The notes under the pieces were generated by a model that was given only the letters and a program-made list of their open reading frames with translations, was not told the origin of the DNA and did no database searches. From positions 248,001 to 312,000 of the forward strand of contig CAWEVM010000008.1 of the NCBI GenBank assembly GCA_963812505.1: 64,000 nt of DNA, written 5' to 3'. Position 1 is the stretch's first letter, and each line of letters opens with the position of its first letter. The stretch is from JAMXLO01 sp963812505 (GTDB taxonomy: Bacteria; Pseudomonadota; Alphaproteobacteria; Acetobacterales; Acetobacteraceae). Below, in pieces: positions 17,644-26,503 of the stretch. The translations under genes were made by a program, and so were the position numbers.

Positions 17644-17695
17644 TTGACGCTTTTAGGTTGAATGAGTAAACAACAAACTCGCCGTGAATGAGTAA
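17644..17695 (+). promoter_or_regulatory. Putative promoter and direct-repeat operator of the RHH gene
   Basis: A TTGACG (17644-17649) lies 17 bases before TAAACA (17667-17672), a weak -10. The 11-base sequence TGAATGAGTAA occurs twice as a direct repeat, at 17659-17669 and 17685-17695, 26 bases apart. The first copy overlaps the -10. Ribbon-helix-helix proteins typically bind tandem short repeats in their own promoters, so autorepression is a reasonable inference. Confidence 0.4.
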
Positions 17696-17721
17696 GGGAC
17701 TGCCAGTCGGGGGGCGCGGAC

Positions 17722-17979
17722 ATGCCGGAAACAACCGCCAAGGGCAATGCTCTGTCCAGGGGCGAACGATTGCAGATCATGCTGGATGCCGACGAGCTGA
17801 TCGCGATCGATAACTTCCGATTTGCCGAGCGCATGCCGAGCCGGGCGGCGGCGGTCAGGGAGTTGATGCGGCGTGGACTGAGCGCGCAAGGCTACCAGAT
17901 CGGACATGGGGGGACGGACTCACGATCTTTTGGGGTGATCGATAGTCCAGTGGGGGCGGCGAGAGCGCGGGCGCGTTAA
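17722..17979 (+). CDS. Small ribbon-helix-helix regulator-like protein
   Basis: An 85-residue protein. Residues about 15-53 have the pattern of a ribbon-helix-helix domain: a beta strand (RLQIMLDADE), helix A (LIAIDNFRFAERMP) and helix B after the SRAAAVRELMRRGL turn. The C-terminal 30 residues are Gly/Arg/Ala-rich and probably disordered. The ATG has GGGGGGCG just upstream. No toxin-like partner follows; the next gene is on the opposite strand. It is probably a transcription regulator, perhaps of itself, since a direct repeat lies in its promoter region. Confidence 0.65.
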   Translation: MPETTAKGNALSRGERLQIMLDADELIAIDNFRFAERMPSRAAAVRELMRRGLSAQGYQIGHGGTDSRSFGVIDSPVGAARARAR

Positions 17980-17992
17980 GTCCGTCGCCAGA

Positions 17993-19165
17993 TCAGCCCA
18001 CGCCGGTTATCGTCGTATCAGGGAATTCCTCCTTGAGCCGCGGATAGAGTTCGCGGGCGAAGGTGCGAATACCAAGTACCGTCTCATCGTGCTCCAGGAA
18101 CCCGGCCTGGCCCATGATCAGCAGGTGGCCGAAGCCACCGACGTGGTCATAGAGCTTCTTCATCTGCCGATGCACCTGGTCGGGCGTGCCGGCGAACATG
18201 ATGCCGGCCTCGATCGCGCCTTCCACGCTAGCGGATTTGCGGAACGCGCTCAGCGGGTGCTCGGCGCCGCGCAGCATCGCGACATTGGCGGGCACTGAAA
18301 CATAGCCGGGGGGATTGGCGAAGTGCGGCGGCACCTTGTTCGAGGTTATGTACCACAGCAACTTCTCCGCCCCGGCACGCGCATCTGCCTCGTTCGGTGC
18401 AGTGTAGACCATCGCCGCATAGGCGAGCCGATGCGCCGGCACATCGTTGCCGCGCCCTGCCTCGCGCCAGCCGCCGCGATACGCGTCGAAGATCGCGCGC
18501 GTGCCGTCGAAGCCGGTGAGGAACGTGGCCTGCACGAACCCGCGCGCACCGACACGCGCCGCACCGGAGGGGCTGGTGGTGCTGATCCAGATCGGCGGAT
18601 GTGGCTGCTGATAGCAGCGCGGCCAGATGTTCACTGCACGATAGTGGAAGAAGCGGCCCTCGTGGCTGAACGGGCCGTCATGCGTGGTCCACGCCTTGAT
18701 GATGAGATCGAGCGCCTCCCACTGGCGTTCGTTCATGCGCACCGGGTTGCTGTTGGCGGGCAGCACCTCGTAGGGCACGCCTCGCACGAAGCCGGCTTCC
18801 ACCCGGCCGTGTGACAGCACGTCCACCATCGCCATCTCCTCGGCCACGCGCACCGGCTGATGGCGATTGGCGATCGGATTGCCGAGGATAAGCAGGCGCG
18901 CCTTTTTGGTAAGGCGGGCGAGGGCGGCGAGCACCAGCGGTGCCGCGGGATCGACGCACGTCGCGGTCTGATGATGCTCGTTGAGCATGATGTCCATGCC
19001 CTCGTCTTCCGCAATCAGCCACTCGTCGAGGAAGCGGTCGTACAGCGCGGCACCCTTCTGGGGGTCGTACACGCGATTGGGCAGGCTGACGCGGATCGAC
19101 TCGTACTCGTCGGCCGGCGGCAGATAGGGATAGGCGTTCTCGCTGAAATGCCAGGCCTTCATCAC
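17993..19165 (-). CDS. LLM class flavin-dependent oxidoreductase
   Basis: A 390-residue luciferase-like enzyme. It has LNEHHQTATCVDPAAPLVLAALA, LILGNPIANRHQPVRVAEEMAMVDVLSHGRVEAGFVRGVPYE, and later PPIWISTTSPSGAARVGARGF, which match bacterial luciferase alpha-like FMN-dependent monooxygenases. It should oxygenate a small substrate using reduced flavin. The start codon of this gene overlaps the stop of the upstream alpha/beta hydrolase gene by four bases, so a C-C or ester cleavage following oxygenation is a plausible pair of steps. The 3' end lies 13 bases from the convergent RHH gene. Confidence 0.88.
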   Translation of the reverse strand: MMKAWHFSENAYPYLPPADEYESIRVSLPNRVYDPQKGAALYDRFLDEWLIAEDEGMDIMLNEHHQTATCVDPAAPLVLAALARLTKKARLLILGNPIANRHQPVRVAEEMAMVDVLSHGRVEAGFVRGVPYEVLPANSNPVRMNERQWEALDLIIKAWTTHDGPFSHEGRFFHYRAVNIWPRCYQQPHPPIWISTTSPSGAARVGARGFVQATFLTGFDGTRAIFDAYRGGWREAGRGNDVPAHRLAYAAMVYTAPNEADARAGAEKLLWYITSNKVPPHFANPPGYVSVPANVAMLRGAEHPLSAFRKSASVEGAIEAGIMFAGTPDQVHRQMKKLYDHVGGFGHLLIMGQAGFLEHDETVLGIRTFARELYPRLKEEFPDTTITGVG

Positions 19166-19929
19166 ACTGCTCCCGCGTCGAGGAATTGCAGCACTGTCCG
19201 CGCAAAGGCGTCGGGTTGCTCGATGTGCGGCGCGTGACCTGCCGCGGCGATCGTTTCAGTGCGCGCATTGGGCAGCAGGCGCGCATAGGCGGCGAGATAC
19301 TCGGCTGACACGAGGCCGTCGCTTTCACCGCGCAGGAACAATGTCGGTGCCGTGACACGATGCAGCCGGTGGGGCAGCTTGGGATTGTGCATGTAGGGTT
19401 CCCAAGCCAGCAGCGCGAGCGTCTCGCGATTGCGCACCATGATTGCAAGCTGTTCGTCGGTGAGCCTCGTGGGATCCATCGTCATGCGGTCCGGATCGTG
19501 AAACAGCAGCTTCTCGAGCGCGCTCTGCGGCAGCGCAAAGATGTCAGGAACATCGAGCCGATCCACCGGGCCGGTCTTCACGCCGACCGGTCCCACCAAC
19601 ACTAGCCGGCGCACCGACTTCGGCGCTTTGGTCGCGAGTTCCGTGGCGACCCAGCCACCGATCGAGCAACCGATCACGTCGACCTGATCGAGGCCGACGC
19701 GTTCGAGCAGTTCGAGATGGATGTAGGCGATGTCGTCAACCGCATCGATCCACTCGGGCAGGCTGGATTTGCCGAAGCCGGGATGCGACGGCGCAATCAG
19801 CCGATGGCGCGCTGAGAGGGGCGCGACATAGGGATGCTCGGGCACAAAACCGCCAGCACCGTGCAGGAACAGGATTGGCGGGCCATTACCAGCCTCGAAC
19901 AGCTCCAGCTCGACGCCGGCGACCGCCAT
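19162..19929 (-). CDS. Alpha/beta hydrolase (MhpC-like)
   Basis: A 255-residue alpha/beta hydrolase. From the ATG at 19929 it has PPILFLHGAGGF (oxyanion loop), VDVIGCSIGGWVATELA (nucleophile Ser89), FLRGESDGLVS (acid) and AAAGHAPHIEQPDAF (catalytic His). It resembles hydrolases of aromatic meta-cleavage products and carboxylesterases. An in-frame TTG at 19944 has GGGAGG seven bases upstream and may be the real start. It shares an ATGA overlap with the following LLM oxidoreductase gene and is divergent from the Rieske remnant/decarboxylase-like pair. Confidence 0.85.
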   Translation of the reverse strand: MAVAGVELELFEAGNGPPILFLHGAGGFVPEHPYVAPLSARHRLIAPSHPGFGKSSLPEWIDAVDDIAYIHLELLERVGLDQVDVIGCSIGGWVATELATKAPKSVRRLVLVGPVGVKTGPVDRLDVPDIFALPQSALEKLLFHDPDRMTMDPTRLTDEQLAIMVRNRETLALLAWEPYMHNPKLPHRLHRVTAPTLFLRGESDGLVSAEYLAAYARLLPNARTETIAAAGHAPHIEQPDAFARTVLQFLDAGAV

Positions 19930-20131
19930 GATGTCACGTCGCAAGGGACATCCTCCCAACTATTGCGGCGAGGCTAGTCCGTCTTGTCGTGGAGGTCACG
20001 CGGGGCTGTGCTTGCCCGCGGAAGGAAGACGTGGATAGGCAGGCACGAGGCCGGCCATGACGACGGAGCGTCATGATGGACAGAGCGGGCGGATTCGCCT
20101 TGGATATACCGACGTCCAAGGAGGAACGCTG

Positions 20132-20452
20132 ATGCTCTCAGCGGAAGATAACGACCTGCTCTGCCGCGTCGAAGGCGCTGCGCCGATGGGACAGATCGCG
20201 CGGCCTGCGATGCCTGTATCACTGCTGGAAGGCGCGAGCGACACCGCGGTCCTGCAATTCCGCCGCATCATGCTGGAGGCAATGCGCGACTTTCAGGCGA
20301 CGGGTCCGGTGATCGGGCGTGGTGAGCCGTTCATCCCGCACGCGAAGCTGCGCTCATTCGGGGGCGTGGTGCCGATGACGCAGGATTGGCGCACGCTTGG
20401 GGTCACGCCGGAGGAGCTTGCACTGGCGCCGATCTCAAAGGCCGCGGAATGA
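20132..20452 (+). pseudogene. Remnant of a Rieske aromatic-ring dioxygenase alpha subunit (internal deletion)
   Basis: A 106-residue open frame with a strong AAGGAGG eight bases before its ATG. Its first 20 or so residues (MLSAEDNDLLCRVEGAAPMG) match the N-terminus of phthalate 4,5-dioxygenase-type oxygenases. The rest, from about GASDTAVLQFRRIMLEA, matches the extreme C-terminus of the same family. The Rieske C-x-H...C-x2-H motif and the non-haem iron ligands in between are gone. Full-length members have over 400 residues, so about three quarters is missing, apparently in frame. It overlaps the next gene by ATGA, preserving coupling. It cannot be a functional dioxygenase. Confidence 0.7.
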
Positions 20453-21438
20453 GCAGGCTTCCGCTCTCTGTCGCGATCGGCGACTACGACCGGGTGCGGC
20501 CACTGGTCGATGGCAGCGTGCAGATCGACGGCGTTGATCCGGTGTTTATGCTGCTGGAGCCGGAGGAAATCTTCTTTCGCGCGTTCCGCCACGCCGATTT
20601 CGACATATGCGAATTGTCGATGAGCAGCTTCACGGTGAAGACTGCGAACGGTGATTGTCCGTATGTCGGCGTGCCGGTGTTTCCGTCGCGCGCGTTCCGC
20701 CACAACTCGATCTATATCCGCGCTGATCGCGGCATTGCGCGGCCGGAGGACCTGAAGGGCAAGCGCATCGGCGTGCCGGAATATCAGGTCACCGCCAATG
20801 TCTGGACGCGCGCTGTGCTGGAAGACGAGCATGGGGTGAAGCCTTCCGATGTGACCTGGGTGCGCGGCGGCTACGAGCAGGCGGGACGCATCGAAAAGAT
20901 CGCGCTGGACCTGCCGCGCGATGTGCGCGTGGAGGACGCGCCGGAAGGTGCGACCATCTCCGGCATGCTGGCCGATGGCGCGATCGACGCGGTGATTGGC
21001 CCGCGTGCGCCGTCGTGCTTCGGCAGGCATCCGCAGGTGAGGTGGTTGTATCCCGATCCCGCGGCGGCCGCGGCCGCGTGGTTCCGCAAATCGGGGATTT
21101 TTCCGATCATGCACATCCTGGGCATTCGCCGCACGCTGGCGGAACAGCATCCCTGGCTTCCGGCGGCCGCGATGAAGGCTTTCGAGCGATCGAAGGCGCG
21201 GGCGTTGGAGAAACTGGGCGACACGTCGGCTTCGAAGGTGACGCTGCCGTTCCTCGACGAACATCTGCACGCGGCGCGGCAGCTGATGGGCGAGGATTTC
21301 TGGTCGTACGGCCTGGACGCGAACCGCCATGTGCTTGAGGCGTTCTTGCGCCGGCATCACGCCGAGGGGTTGTCGCCGCATTTGCTGGCGCCGGAGGAAC
21401 TTTTCCATCCATCCACGCACGAGTCGCATCGCGTTTGA
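20449..21438 (+). CDS. 4,5-dihydroxyphthalate decarboxylase-like protein
   Basis: A 329-residue protein; the ATG at 20449 overlaps the preceding stop. The sequence LPLSVAIGDYDRVRPLVDG, then FDICELSMSSF, VPVFPSRAFRHNSIYI, PEDLKGKRIGVPEYQ and AVIGPRAPSCF, matches 4,5-dihydroxyphthalate decarboxylases. These share the fold of periplasmic NMT1/PhnD-like binding proteins but lack a signal peptide, as here. The predicted reaction is decarboxylation of a dihydroxylated aromatic acid. Its partner gene upstream is a Rieske oxygenase remnant, consistent with a former phthalate-type degradation operon that has been cut down. Confidence 0.8.
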   Translation: MSRLPLSVAIGDYDRVRPLVDGSVQIDGVDPVFMLLEPEEIFFRAFRHADFDICELSMSSFTVKTANGDCPYVGVPVFPSRAFRHNSIYIRADRGIARPEDLKGKRIGVPEYQVTANVWTRAVLEDEHGVKPSDVTWVRGGYEQAGRIEKIALDLPRDVRVEDAPEGATISGMLADGAIDAVIGPRAPSCFGRHPQVRWLYPDPAAAAAAWFRKSGIFPIMHILGIRRTLAEQHPWLPAAAMKAFERSKARALEKLGDTSASKVTLPFLDEHLHAARQLMGEDFWSYGLDANRHVLEAFLRRHHAEGLSPHLLAPEELFHPSTHESHRV

Positions 21439-21454
21439 TCGTGCCCTCAGCCCC

Positions 21455-21490
21455 GGGGATTGCCGCGTCGCTTCGCTCCTCGCAATGACA
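21455..21490. repeat. Dispersed GC palindrome of the 'ATTGC...GCAAT' type, copy e
   Basis: The segment reads GGGGATTGCCGCG, TCGCTTCGCTCC, TCGCAATGACA. ATTGC and GCAAT at the two ends pair, and the centre contains GCG/CGC complements. I recognise this as a widespread short intergenic repeat (ATTGCGAGGAGCGAAGCGAC type) seen in many proteobacterial genomes. It lies between the convergent decarboxylase-like and UPF0182 genes. Confidence 0.65.
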
Positions 21491-21495
21491 GGGCG

Positions 21496-24219
21496 CTAAT
21501 GCTCGGCGTTCAGTTTCTCGAGCAGAGGGCGCAGCGCGTCGAGTTCAGTGCCGAAGCCGCTCCAGTCGCCGGCCTTGAGCCGTTCGATGGCGTGGTCATA
21601 GTGGTCGAGTGCCTCGCGTGCCGGTCCGTTGGCGGGGAACGAGTTCGCGCTGGCAGGCGATGCGGCGCCAGGCATCGGTTGGTTGAACAGCGCGGCCAGT
21701 GCCTCGGGCAGCGTGTCCTCCATAACGACGCGGTCGCCGTAGGCCGCGATGACCCGCTTGAGTTCCGGCAGTTGGCCGGACTCGGCGCGAAGATACAGTG
21801 GCGTCACATACAGGATCGAGTTCGCGATCGGCACGACCAGCAGATTTCCGCGAATAACCCGCGAACCCATCTGGTTCCACAGTGAGATCTGCTGCGAGAT
21901 GCTCGTGTTCTGGTTGATGCGCGCCTCGATCTGGAACGGGCCGTAGACGAGTTTGTCCTTGGGAAATTCGTAGACGATGAGCTTGCCGTAGTCGGGTGGG
22001 TCGCAGCGTGCGGCCATCCAGGCGATCATGTTCTCTCGCTGGCTCGGCGACATAGGGAGCATAAGGAAGAACTCGGCGCGCGATTCTTCTGGCAGGCGCA
22101 TGATCATGTAGTAAGGCGCCATTCTGGTGCCTGTTGTGTTGCCGTCGGAACCCGTCGGTTCGCGGGGGAACTGCCAGAGGTCTTCGCGATTATAGAACAC
22201 CTCGGGCGCAGACATGTGATACGCGCGGTACTGCTGCGCCTGGATGCGGAACAGGTCTTCGGGGTAGCGAATGTGCCGTTGCAGATCCGCTGGCATTGCG
22301 TCGAACGGCTTGAACAGAGTGGGGAAGATGCGCCGATAGGTCGCGAGGATCGGGTCAGCCGTATCCATCACGTAGAACGCAACCGTGCCGTTGAAGGCGT
22401 CGACGACGACCTTCACTGAGTTGCGTATGTAATTGAAGTTGTCGCCGCTCTGCGGCTGAGCGTAGGGAAACCAGTCGCTCGTGGTGTAGGCGTCCTGCAT
22501 CCAATAGAGCCGCCCGTCGCTGATCACCACGTAAGGATCGTGATCCAGTTGCAGAAACGGCGCGATCGTCTCTATACGATCCTGGATATTACGATGGATC
22601 ATGATCCTGCTGTCGCCAGTGACATAGCTGCTCAGCAGGATGTTGACGTCGTCGAACTGCCAGGCGAACAGCGAGCGCCAGAACATCCCCCCGATCGGGA
22701 TTCCGTCCGTGCCATCGTAATACGCGTAGACGTTGTCCTTCCCCTGGGGATAGTCGAACTCGGGGGTGCTGCCTTTGACGATCACGTCGCCATCGGTGCC
22801 CTGGCCAAAATAGATGCGTGGCTCGGTGACGGGAGGCCCCCCTGTGGCGACCGGCGGGATGTCCTTCAGGTAGAAGTTCGGCAGGCCTTCCGTGGATTTC
22901 TGCGTCACCGGCGACATGACCACGCCGTTGCCGTGGGTGAACAGCAGATGCTGGTTGACCCAGGTCTGCGCGTTTGGCGGCAGCAGCGATGATACGAGTT
23001 CGCGCGGCGCGATGGTGACCTGCCGATAGGTGCCATCGATGCGATAGCGATCGATATCAACGTCGAGGAACCGGTAATAGGTGCGGATCTCCTGGAGCTG
23101 CGCGTAGGTGTCGAGCAATGGCTGCCAGTCCCACAGTCGGATGTTGTCGATGGTTTCGTGGTTGTCCTGTAGCGCCTGGTAAGTGAGCCCCTGCTCCACG
23201 GGGAATGGCTTCACCGTGATCTGCCGCAAATTGTAGGCTTCCTGTGTCAGGTCGATGTTCCGCTTAAGATACGGTGACTCCAGCTGCAGTTCGCTCGGCT
23301 TCACGTAGAAACGTTGGAACATGCCGGGAAGCAGTTCGCCAAACAGGAACGAACTGCCGAAGACCACCGCCGCAGCGCCGATGAGAAGCCGGTATGTGCG
23401 CAGCCGGACGTTGGCCCACGCAACAATGGCGGCGGCGGCGGCGAGGCCGAGCAACAGCCAGAGTATCGGCAGTTCGATGTGGACATCGGTATAGCTGGCC
23501 CCGACCACGACGCCGTTGTCGTCGTAGAGCAGCAGGTAGCGGTCCAGCGCATACGACAACGCCTTTACCGCGAAATAGGCACCGAGCAGCGCCGACCCGT
23601 GGGCGAGTGCGGCAGGCGAGAACCGCCAGGTTTGGCTGTCCAGGTTGATTTCCCCGTGCAGCACATACACCGCAGCGGCCATGATCGCGCTCAGCAGCAG
23701 GATCAGCACCACCCAGTTCTTGAGCGCGCTATAGACGGGCAGCGAGAACAAGTAGAAAGCGATATCCTTGCCGAACAGCGGATCGTTCTGGCCGTACGGA
23801 ACCTGATAGATGAACCGCAGGACCAGCTCCCATTTGCCGATCTGTGCCATGGCGATCAGCAGTGCGACGACTAGAGCGGCTACGAGAATCAGCAGGCGCC
23901 ATGGCAGCAGACCTGATACCGGTCCGAACATTCCACTTGGGGGTGAACCTTGCAGTGCGGCAAGTGAGGCTGGAAGCCGCAATTGTCGTGGTCTTGCGAG
24001 TCGCAGTGCGATGCTGCCGTTCAGCCAAAGCACCAACGCAGAGACAGCGAAGACGATCACGAAAACAGCCGCTTTGGTGGCGAAGGTGGTCCAGAAGACG
24101 CCGGCATAGCCGACACTGGAGAACCACGCCCAATCGACCACGATGCTGCTGGCGCGCCCAAGCACGATCAGGAGGACCAGGATAGCGGCGATTGTCGCGC
24201 CGACGCCTTTCCAGGCCAT
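21496..24219 (-). CDS. UPF0182 family large membrane protein
   Basis: A 907-residue protein with about seven hydrophobic segments in its first 310 residues (for example ATIAAILVLLIVLGRASSIV, VFVIVFAVSALVLWL, LLILVAALVVALLIAMA). A long soluble part follows with conserved UPF0182 blocks: FYVKPSELQLESPYLKRNID, FSDF-like RYRIDGTYRQVTIAPREL, LFTHGNGVVMSPV, YVTPLYLRAE. The family is conserved in bacteria and of unknown function; the soluble part is probably outside the membrane. It is alone on its strand between the decarboxylase-like gene and a pair of LLM genes. Confidence 0.9.
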   Translation of the reverse strand: MAWKGVGATIAAILVLLIVLGRASSIVVDWAWFSSVGYAGVFWTTFATKAAVFVIVFAVSALVLWLNGSIALRLARPRQLRLPASLAALQGSPPSGMFGPVSGLLPWRLLILVAALVVALLIAMAQIGKWELVLRFIYQVPYGQNDPLFGKDIAFYLFSLPVYSALKNWVVLILLLSAIMAAAVYVLHGEINLDSQTWRFSPAALAHGSALLGAYFAVKALSYALDRYLLLYDDNGVVVGASYTDVHIELPILWLLLGLAAAAAIVAWANVRLRTYRLLIGAAAVVFGSSFLFGELLPGMFQRFYVKPSELQLESPYLKRNIDLTQEAYNLRQITVKPFPVEQGLTYQALQDNHETIDNIRLWDWQPLLDTYAQLQEIRTYYRFLDVDIDRYRIDGTYRQVTIAPRELVSSLLPPNAQTWVNQHLLFTHGNGVVMSPVTQKSTEGLPNFYLKDIPPVATGGPPVTEPRIYFGQGTDGDVIVKGSTPEFDYPQGKDNVYAYYDGTDGIPIGGMFWRSLFAWQFDDVNILLSSYVTGDSRIMIHRNIQDRIETIAPFLQLDHDPYVVISDGRLYWMQDAYTTSDWFPYAQPQSGDNFNYIRNSVKVVVDAFNGTVAFYVMDTADPILATYRRIFPTLFKPFDAMPADLQRHIRYPEDLFRIQAQQYRAYHMSAPEVFYNREDLWQFPREPTGSDGNTTGTRMAPYYMIMRLPEESRAEFFLMLPMSPSQRENMIAWMAARCDPPDYGKLIVYEFPKDKLVYGPFQIEARINQNTSISQQISLWNQMGSRVIRGNLLVVPIANSILYVTPLYLRAESGQLPELKRVIAAYGDRVVMEDTLPEALAALFNQPMPGAASPASANSFPANGPAREALDHYDHAIERLKAGDWSGFGTELDALRPLLEKLNAEH

Positions 24220-24270
24220 GTTCCCTCCTATAAATCGTGGACCAGTAGCGCGTCGGAGTGGTTTACGGTC

Positions 24271-25377
24271 CTAAGACCGTAGTCCCAATTGTACCAGTCG
24301 CGACATCACCTCGTCGCGGAAGAACGGCAGCTCGTCGAGGTAGTTGACGAACGACAGCGCGATTCCTTTCGCACCTGCGGTGGCAAGCTGCGCCAGTTCG
24401 TGCGCGACGGTGTCAGGGTCGCCGACGATCGGGATGCCGCCCATGCCATTGGCCTGATGATAGCGACGCTCCTCGAAGTCGTCCGGGAATTTTTCGCGCG
24501 TGACGCCGCGCATCGCCATGATGCGGTCGACCGCCGCCCAGTCGGCGTTGTCGATGACCCAGTGGCGGTAATACTCCTCCGCCTCGCGCTGCGTCGGCCG
24601 GCAGGTGACGACGGCGACGGTATAGACGTCGATCTCGCGTCCGCCTTGTCGCGCCAGTGCCTTCACGTTGGCGATGTGGGTCGTGAACTCATCCAGCTTG
24701 CCCTTCGGCGTCATCGAGAAGAGGGCATCGCAGTTGCGGATCGCGAACGCCTGGCCCGCGGGGGAGGCGCCGGCATTCATCACGATCGGCCGGCTGGCTC
24801 CGTACGGCTTTGGCTTCGCGCGTGCCTGGCGCAGGCGGATGAACCTGCCGTCGAGATCGAAGTCATCGACATCCGACCAGGCGAGGCAGATCGCATCGAA
24901 CCACTCCTGGGCGTACTCGTAGCGCGCGGCGTGTTCGCGCATCGTGGCGCCGAACATATCGAACTCGCCCTCGTTCCAGCCACAGACAATGTTGAGCCCA
25001 AAGCGGCCCTGGCCGATGAGGTCGGCGGTGACGAACTGCTTCGCCGCGATCAGCGGATGGATCAGCGGAGCGTGCACCGTGCCGAACACGGTCAGGCGTT
25101 GTGTCGCGCTGAGCAGGCCGGCGGCCCAGGTGACGGTCTCCAGCGTTTCGCCCTGATAGTCGGTATCGCCGCCATAGCCCTTCCAGCGGCCGACCGGCAG
25201 CATGAACTCGATGCCCGCCGCATCCGCCATGCGGGCAACGCGCAGGCAATCGTCCCAGTTGCCACTCCAGCGCTCGGGAACCTTGGTGACGGCACGGCCG
25301 GACGAACAGTTGGCACCGAACAGGCCGAGCTTCAGATTGTTGCGGCTGTAAAGCGCGAGACGGTCGTGCATGCTCAT
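24271..25377 (-). CDS. LLM class flavin monooxygenase, RutA/SfnG-like subgroup
   Basis: A 368-residue luciferase-like protein. It has LKLGLFGANCSSGRAVTKVPERW at the start, GIEFMLPVGRWKGYGG, GRFGLNIVCGWNEGEFDMFG and PIVMNAGASPAGQAFAIRNCDALF. This pattern fits the pyrimidine/dimethylsulfone monooxygenase-like branch (RutA, SfnG, NtaA). It would use FMNH2 and oxygen to oxidise a small N- or S-containing molecule. Its ATG overlaps the stop of the upstream LLM gene by four bases, so the two enzymes are coupled. The partner flavin reductase is not in view. Confidence 0.88.
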   Translation of the reverse strand: MSMHDRLALYSRNNLKLGLFGANCSSGRAVTKVPERWSGNWDDCLRVARMADAAGIEFMLPVGRWKGYGGDTDYQGETLETVTWAAGLLSATQRLTVFGTVHAPLIHPLIAAKQFVTADLIGQGRFGLNIVCGWNEGEFDMFGATMREHAARYEYAQEWFDAICLAWSDVDDFDLDGRFIRLRQARAKPKPYGASRPIVMNAGASPAGQAFAIRNCDALFSMTPKGKLDEFTTHIANVKALARQGGREIDVYTVAVVTCRPTQREAEEYYRHWVIDNADWAAVDRIMAMRGVTREKFPDDFEERRYHQANGMGGIPIVGDPDTVAHELAQLATAGAKGIALSFVNYLDELPFFRDEVMSRLVQLGLRS

Positions 25378-26423
25378 TGGAAGTGCGGCGCCACCTGCTC
25401 CATGAACCGCGCCATCTCGTCCCTGACCTGTGCGTGTGGCTTCAGCCCGACGTTGAAATACAGGATAACCTCGTCGACGCCGGCCGCTGCCACCTGCTTC
25501 AGGTTATCGATGATATGGGCGGGCGAACCCAGCAGGACCGAATTCTCCGTCAGGTCTTCGGGGCGCACATTGCGCAGCCGCTCCACCATCGCGATGAAGT
25601 AGCGATAGCTCGGCGGGGCGGTCGCGGGATCGCCGGGGAAGGCGGCAATCACGCACTCCTTGTAGTAACGGATCTGCCTTGCGCGCGCCGCCTGCTGTTG
25701 CGCATCGTTGTCTGCGAAATGCGTGAAATAGCTGCACATCAGCCTGCCCGGCGTTGTGCCGTGCTTCGCACACGTCGCGTGATACAGTTCGCGCACCTGC
25801 TGGAGCCCGCCGAAGGTCATTGCCGCGGCGAAGGGGGCGACGATCAGGCCGCAGCCCAGCCGAGCGGCGAGTTCAATCGATGGTTTAGAGAAGGATGCGA
25901 CGTAAGCGGGGATCGGCTGCTGCACCGGGTGCGGCGTGATCGCCACATCGTCGAAGTTGTAATGCCTCCCGCGATGCGAGATCGGTGCTTCGGCTGACCA
26001 AAGGCGCCGCACGAGCTCCATGCCTTCCTCGAAGATCGACTGGTTGTCGTCGAACGATACGCCAAGAGGCGTGTATTCGCGGCGGTCGTAGCCGCGGCCG
26101 GCAGCGAAATCCACGCGTCCGCCGCTGAGCAGGTCGAGGCTTGCCCACTGCTCGGCCACGCGGATCGGGTGATGCAGCGGCAGAACCGTGACCGCGGGCG
26201 CCAGGCGGATATGCTGGGTGCGCGCGGCGATATAGGCGAGTGCCAGGTCGGGGCACGACAGAACGCCGAGGGTGCTGAAGTGATGCTCGCCGATCCACAC
26301 GGAGTGCATTCCCAGCGTCTCGGCGTACAGTGCCTCGTCGATGATGTCCGCCACGAACTGGTTGGGCGAGCGGGTGTTATTGTCGTAGTGGTTGTCGCTC
26401 AGCGTGAAGTAGCCGAATTTCAT
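25374..26423 (-). CDS. LLM class flavin-dependent oxidoreductase
   Basis: A 349-residue luciferase-like enzyme with MHSVWIGEHHFSTLGVLSCPDLALAYIAART, IRLAPAVTVLPLHHPIRVAEQWASLDLLSGGRVDFAAGRGYDRREY and QQPIPAYVASFSKPSIELAARLG. It belongs to a different branch from the gene downstream, with which it overlaps by ATGA. The pair probably acts on related substrates or as a two-step oxidation. It lies 80 bases downstream of the CadC-like regulator stop and is on the same strand. Confidence 0.87.
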   Translation of the reverse strand: MKFGYFTLSDNHYDNNTRSPNQFVADIIDEALYAETLGMHSVWIGEHHFSTLGVLSCPDLALAYIAARTQHIRLAPAVTVLPLHHPIRVAEQWASLDLLSGGRVDFAAGRGYDRREYTPLGVSFDDNQSIFEEGMELVRRLWSAEAPISHRGRHYNFDDVAITPHPVQQPIPAYVASFSKPSIELAARLGCGLIVAPFAAAMTFGGLQQVRELYHATCAKHGTTPGRLMCSYFTHFADNDAQQQAARARQIRYYKECVIAAFPGDPATAPPSYRYFIAMVERLRNVRPEDLTENSVLLGSPAHIIDNLKQVAAAGVDEVILYFNVGLKPHAQVRDEMARFMEQVAPHFQ

Positions 26424-26503
26424 GGCGGATTCCCTTGGCCGAGTTGCCGGACACGCCGCAGCCTATTCGACGCTGGCGGGTTCGTCGAACGCTGAACGGC
26501 TGT

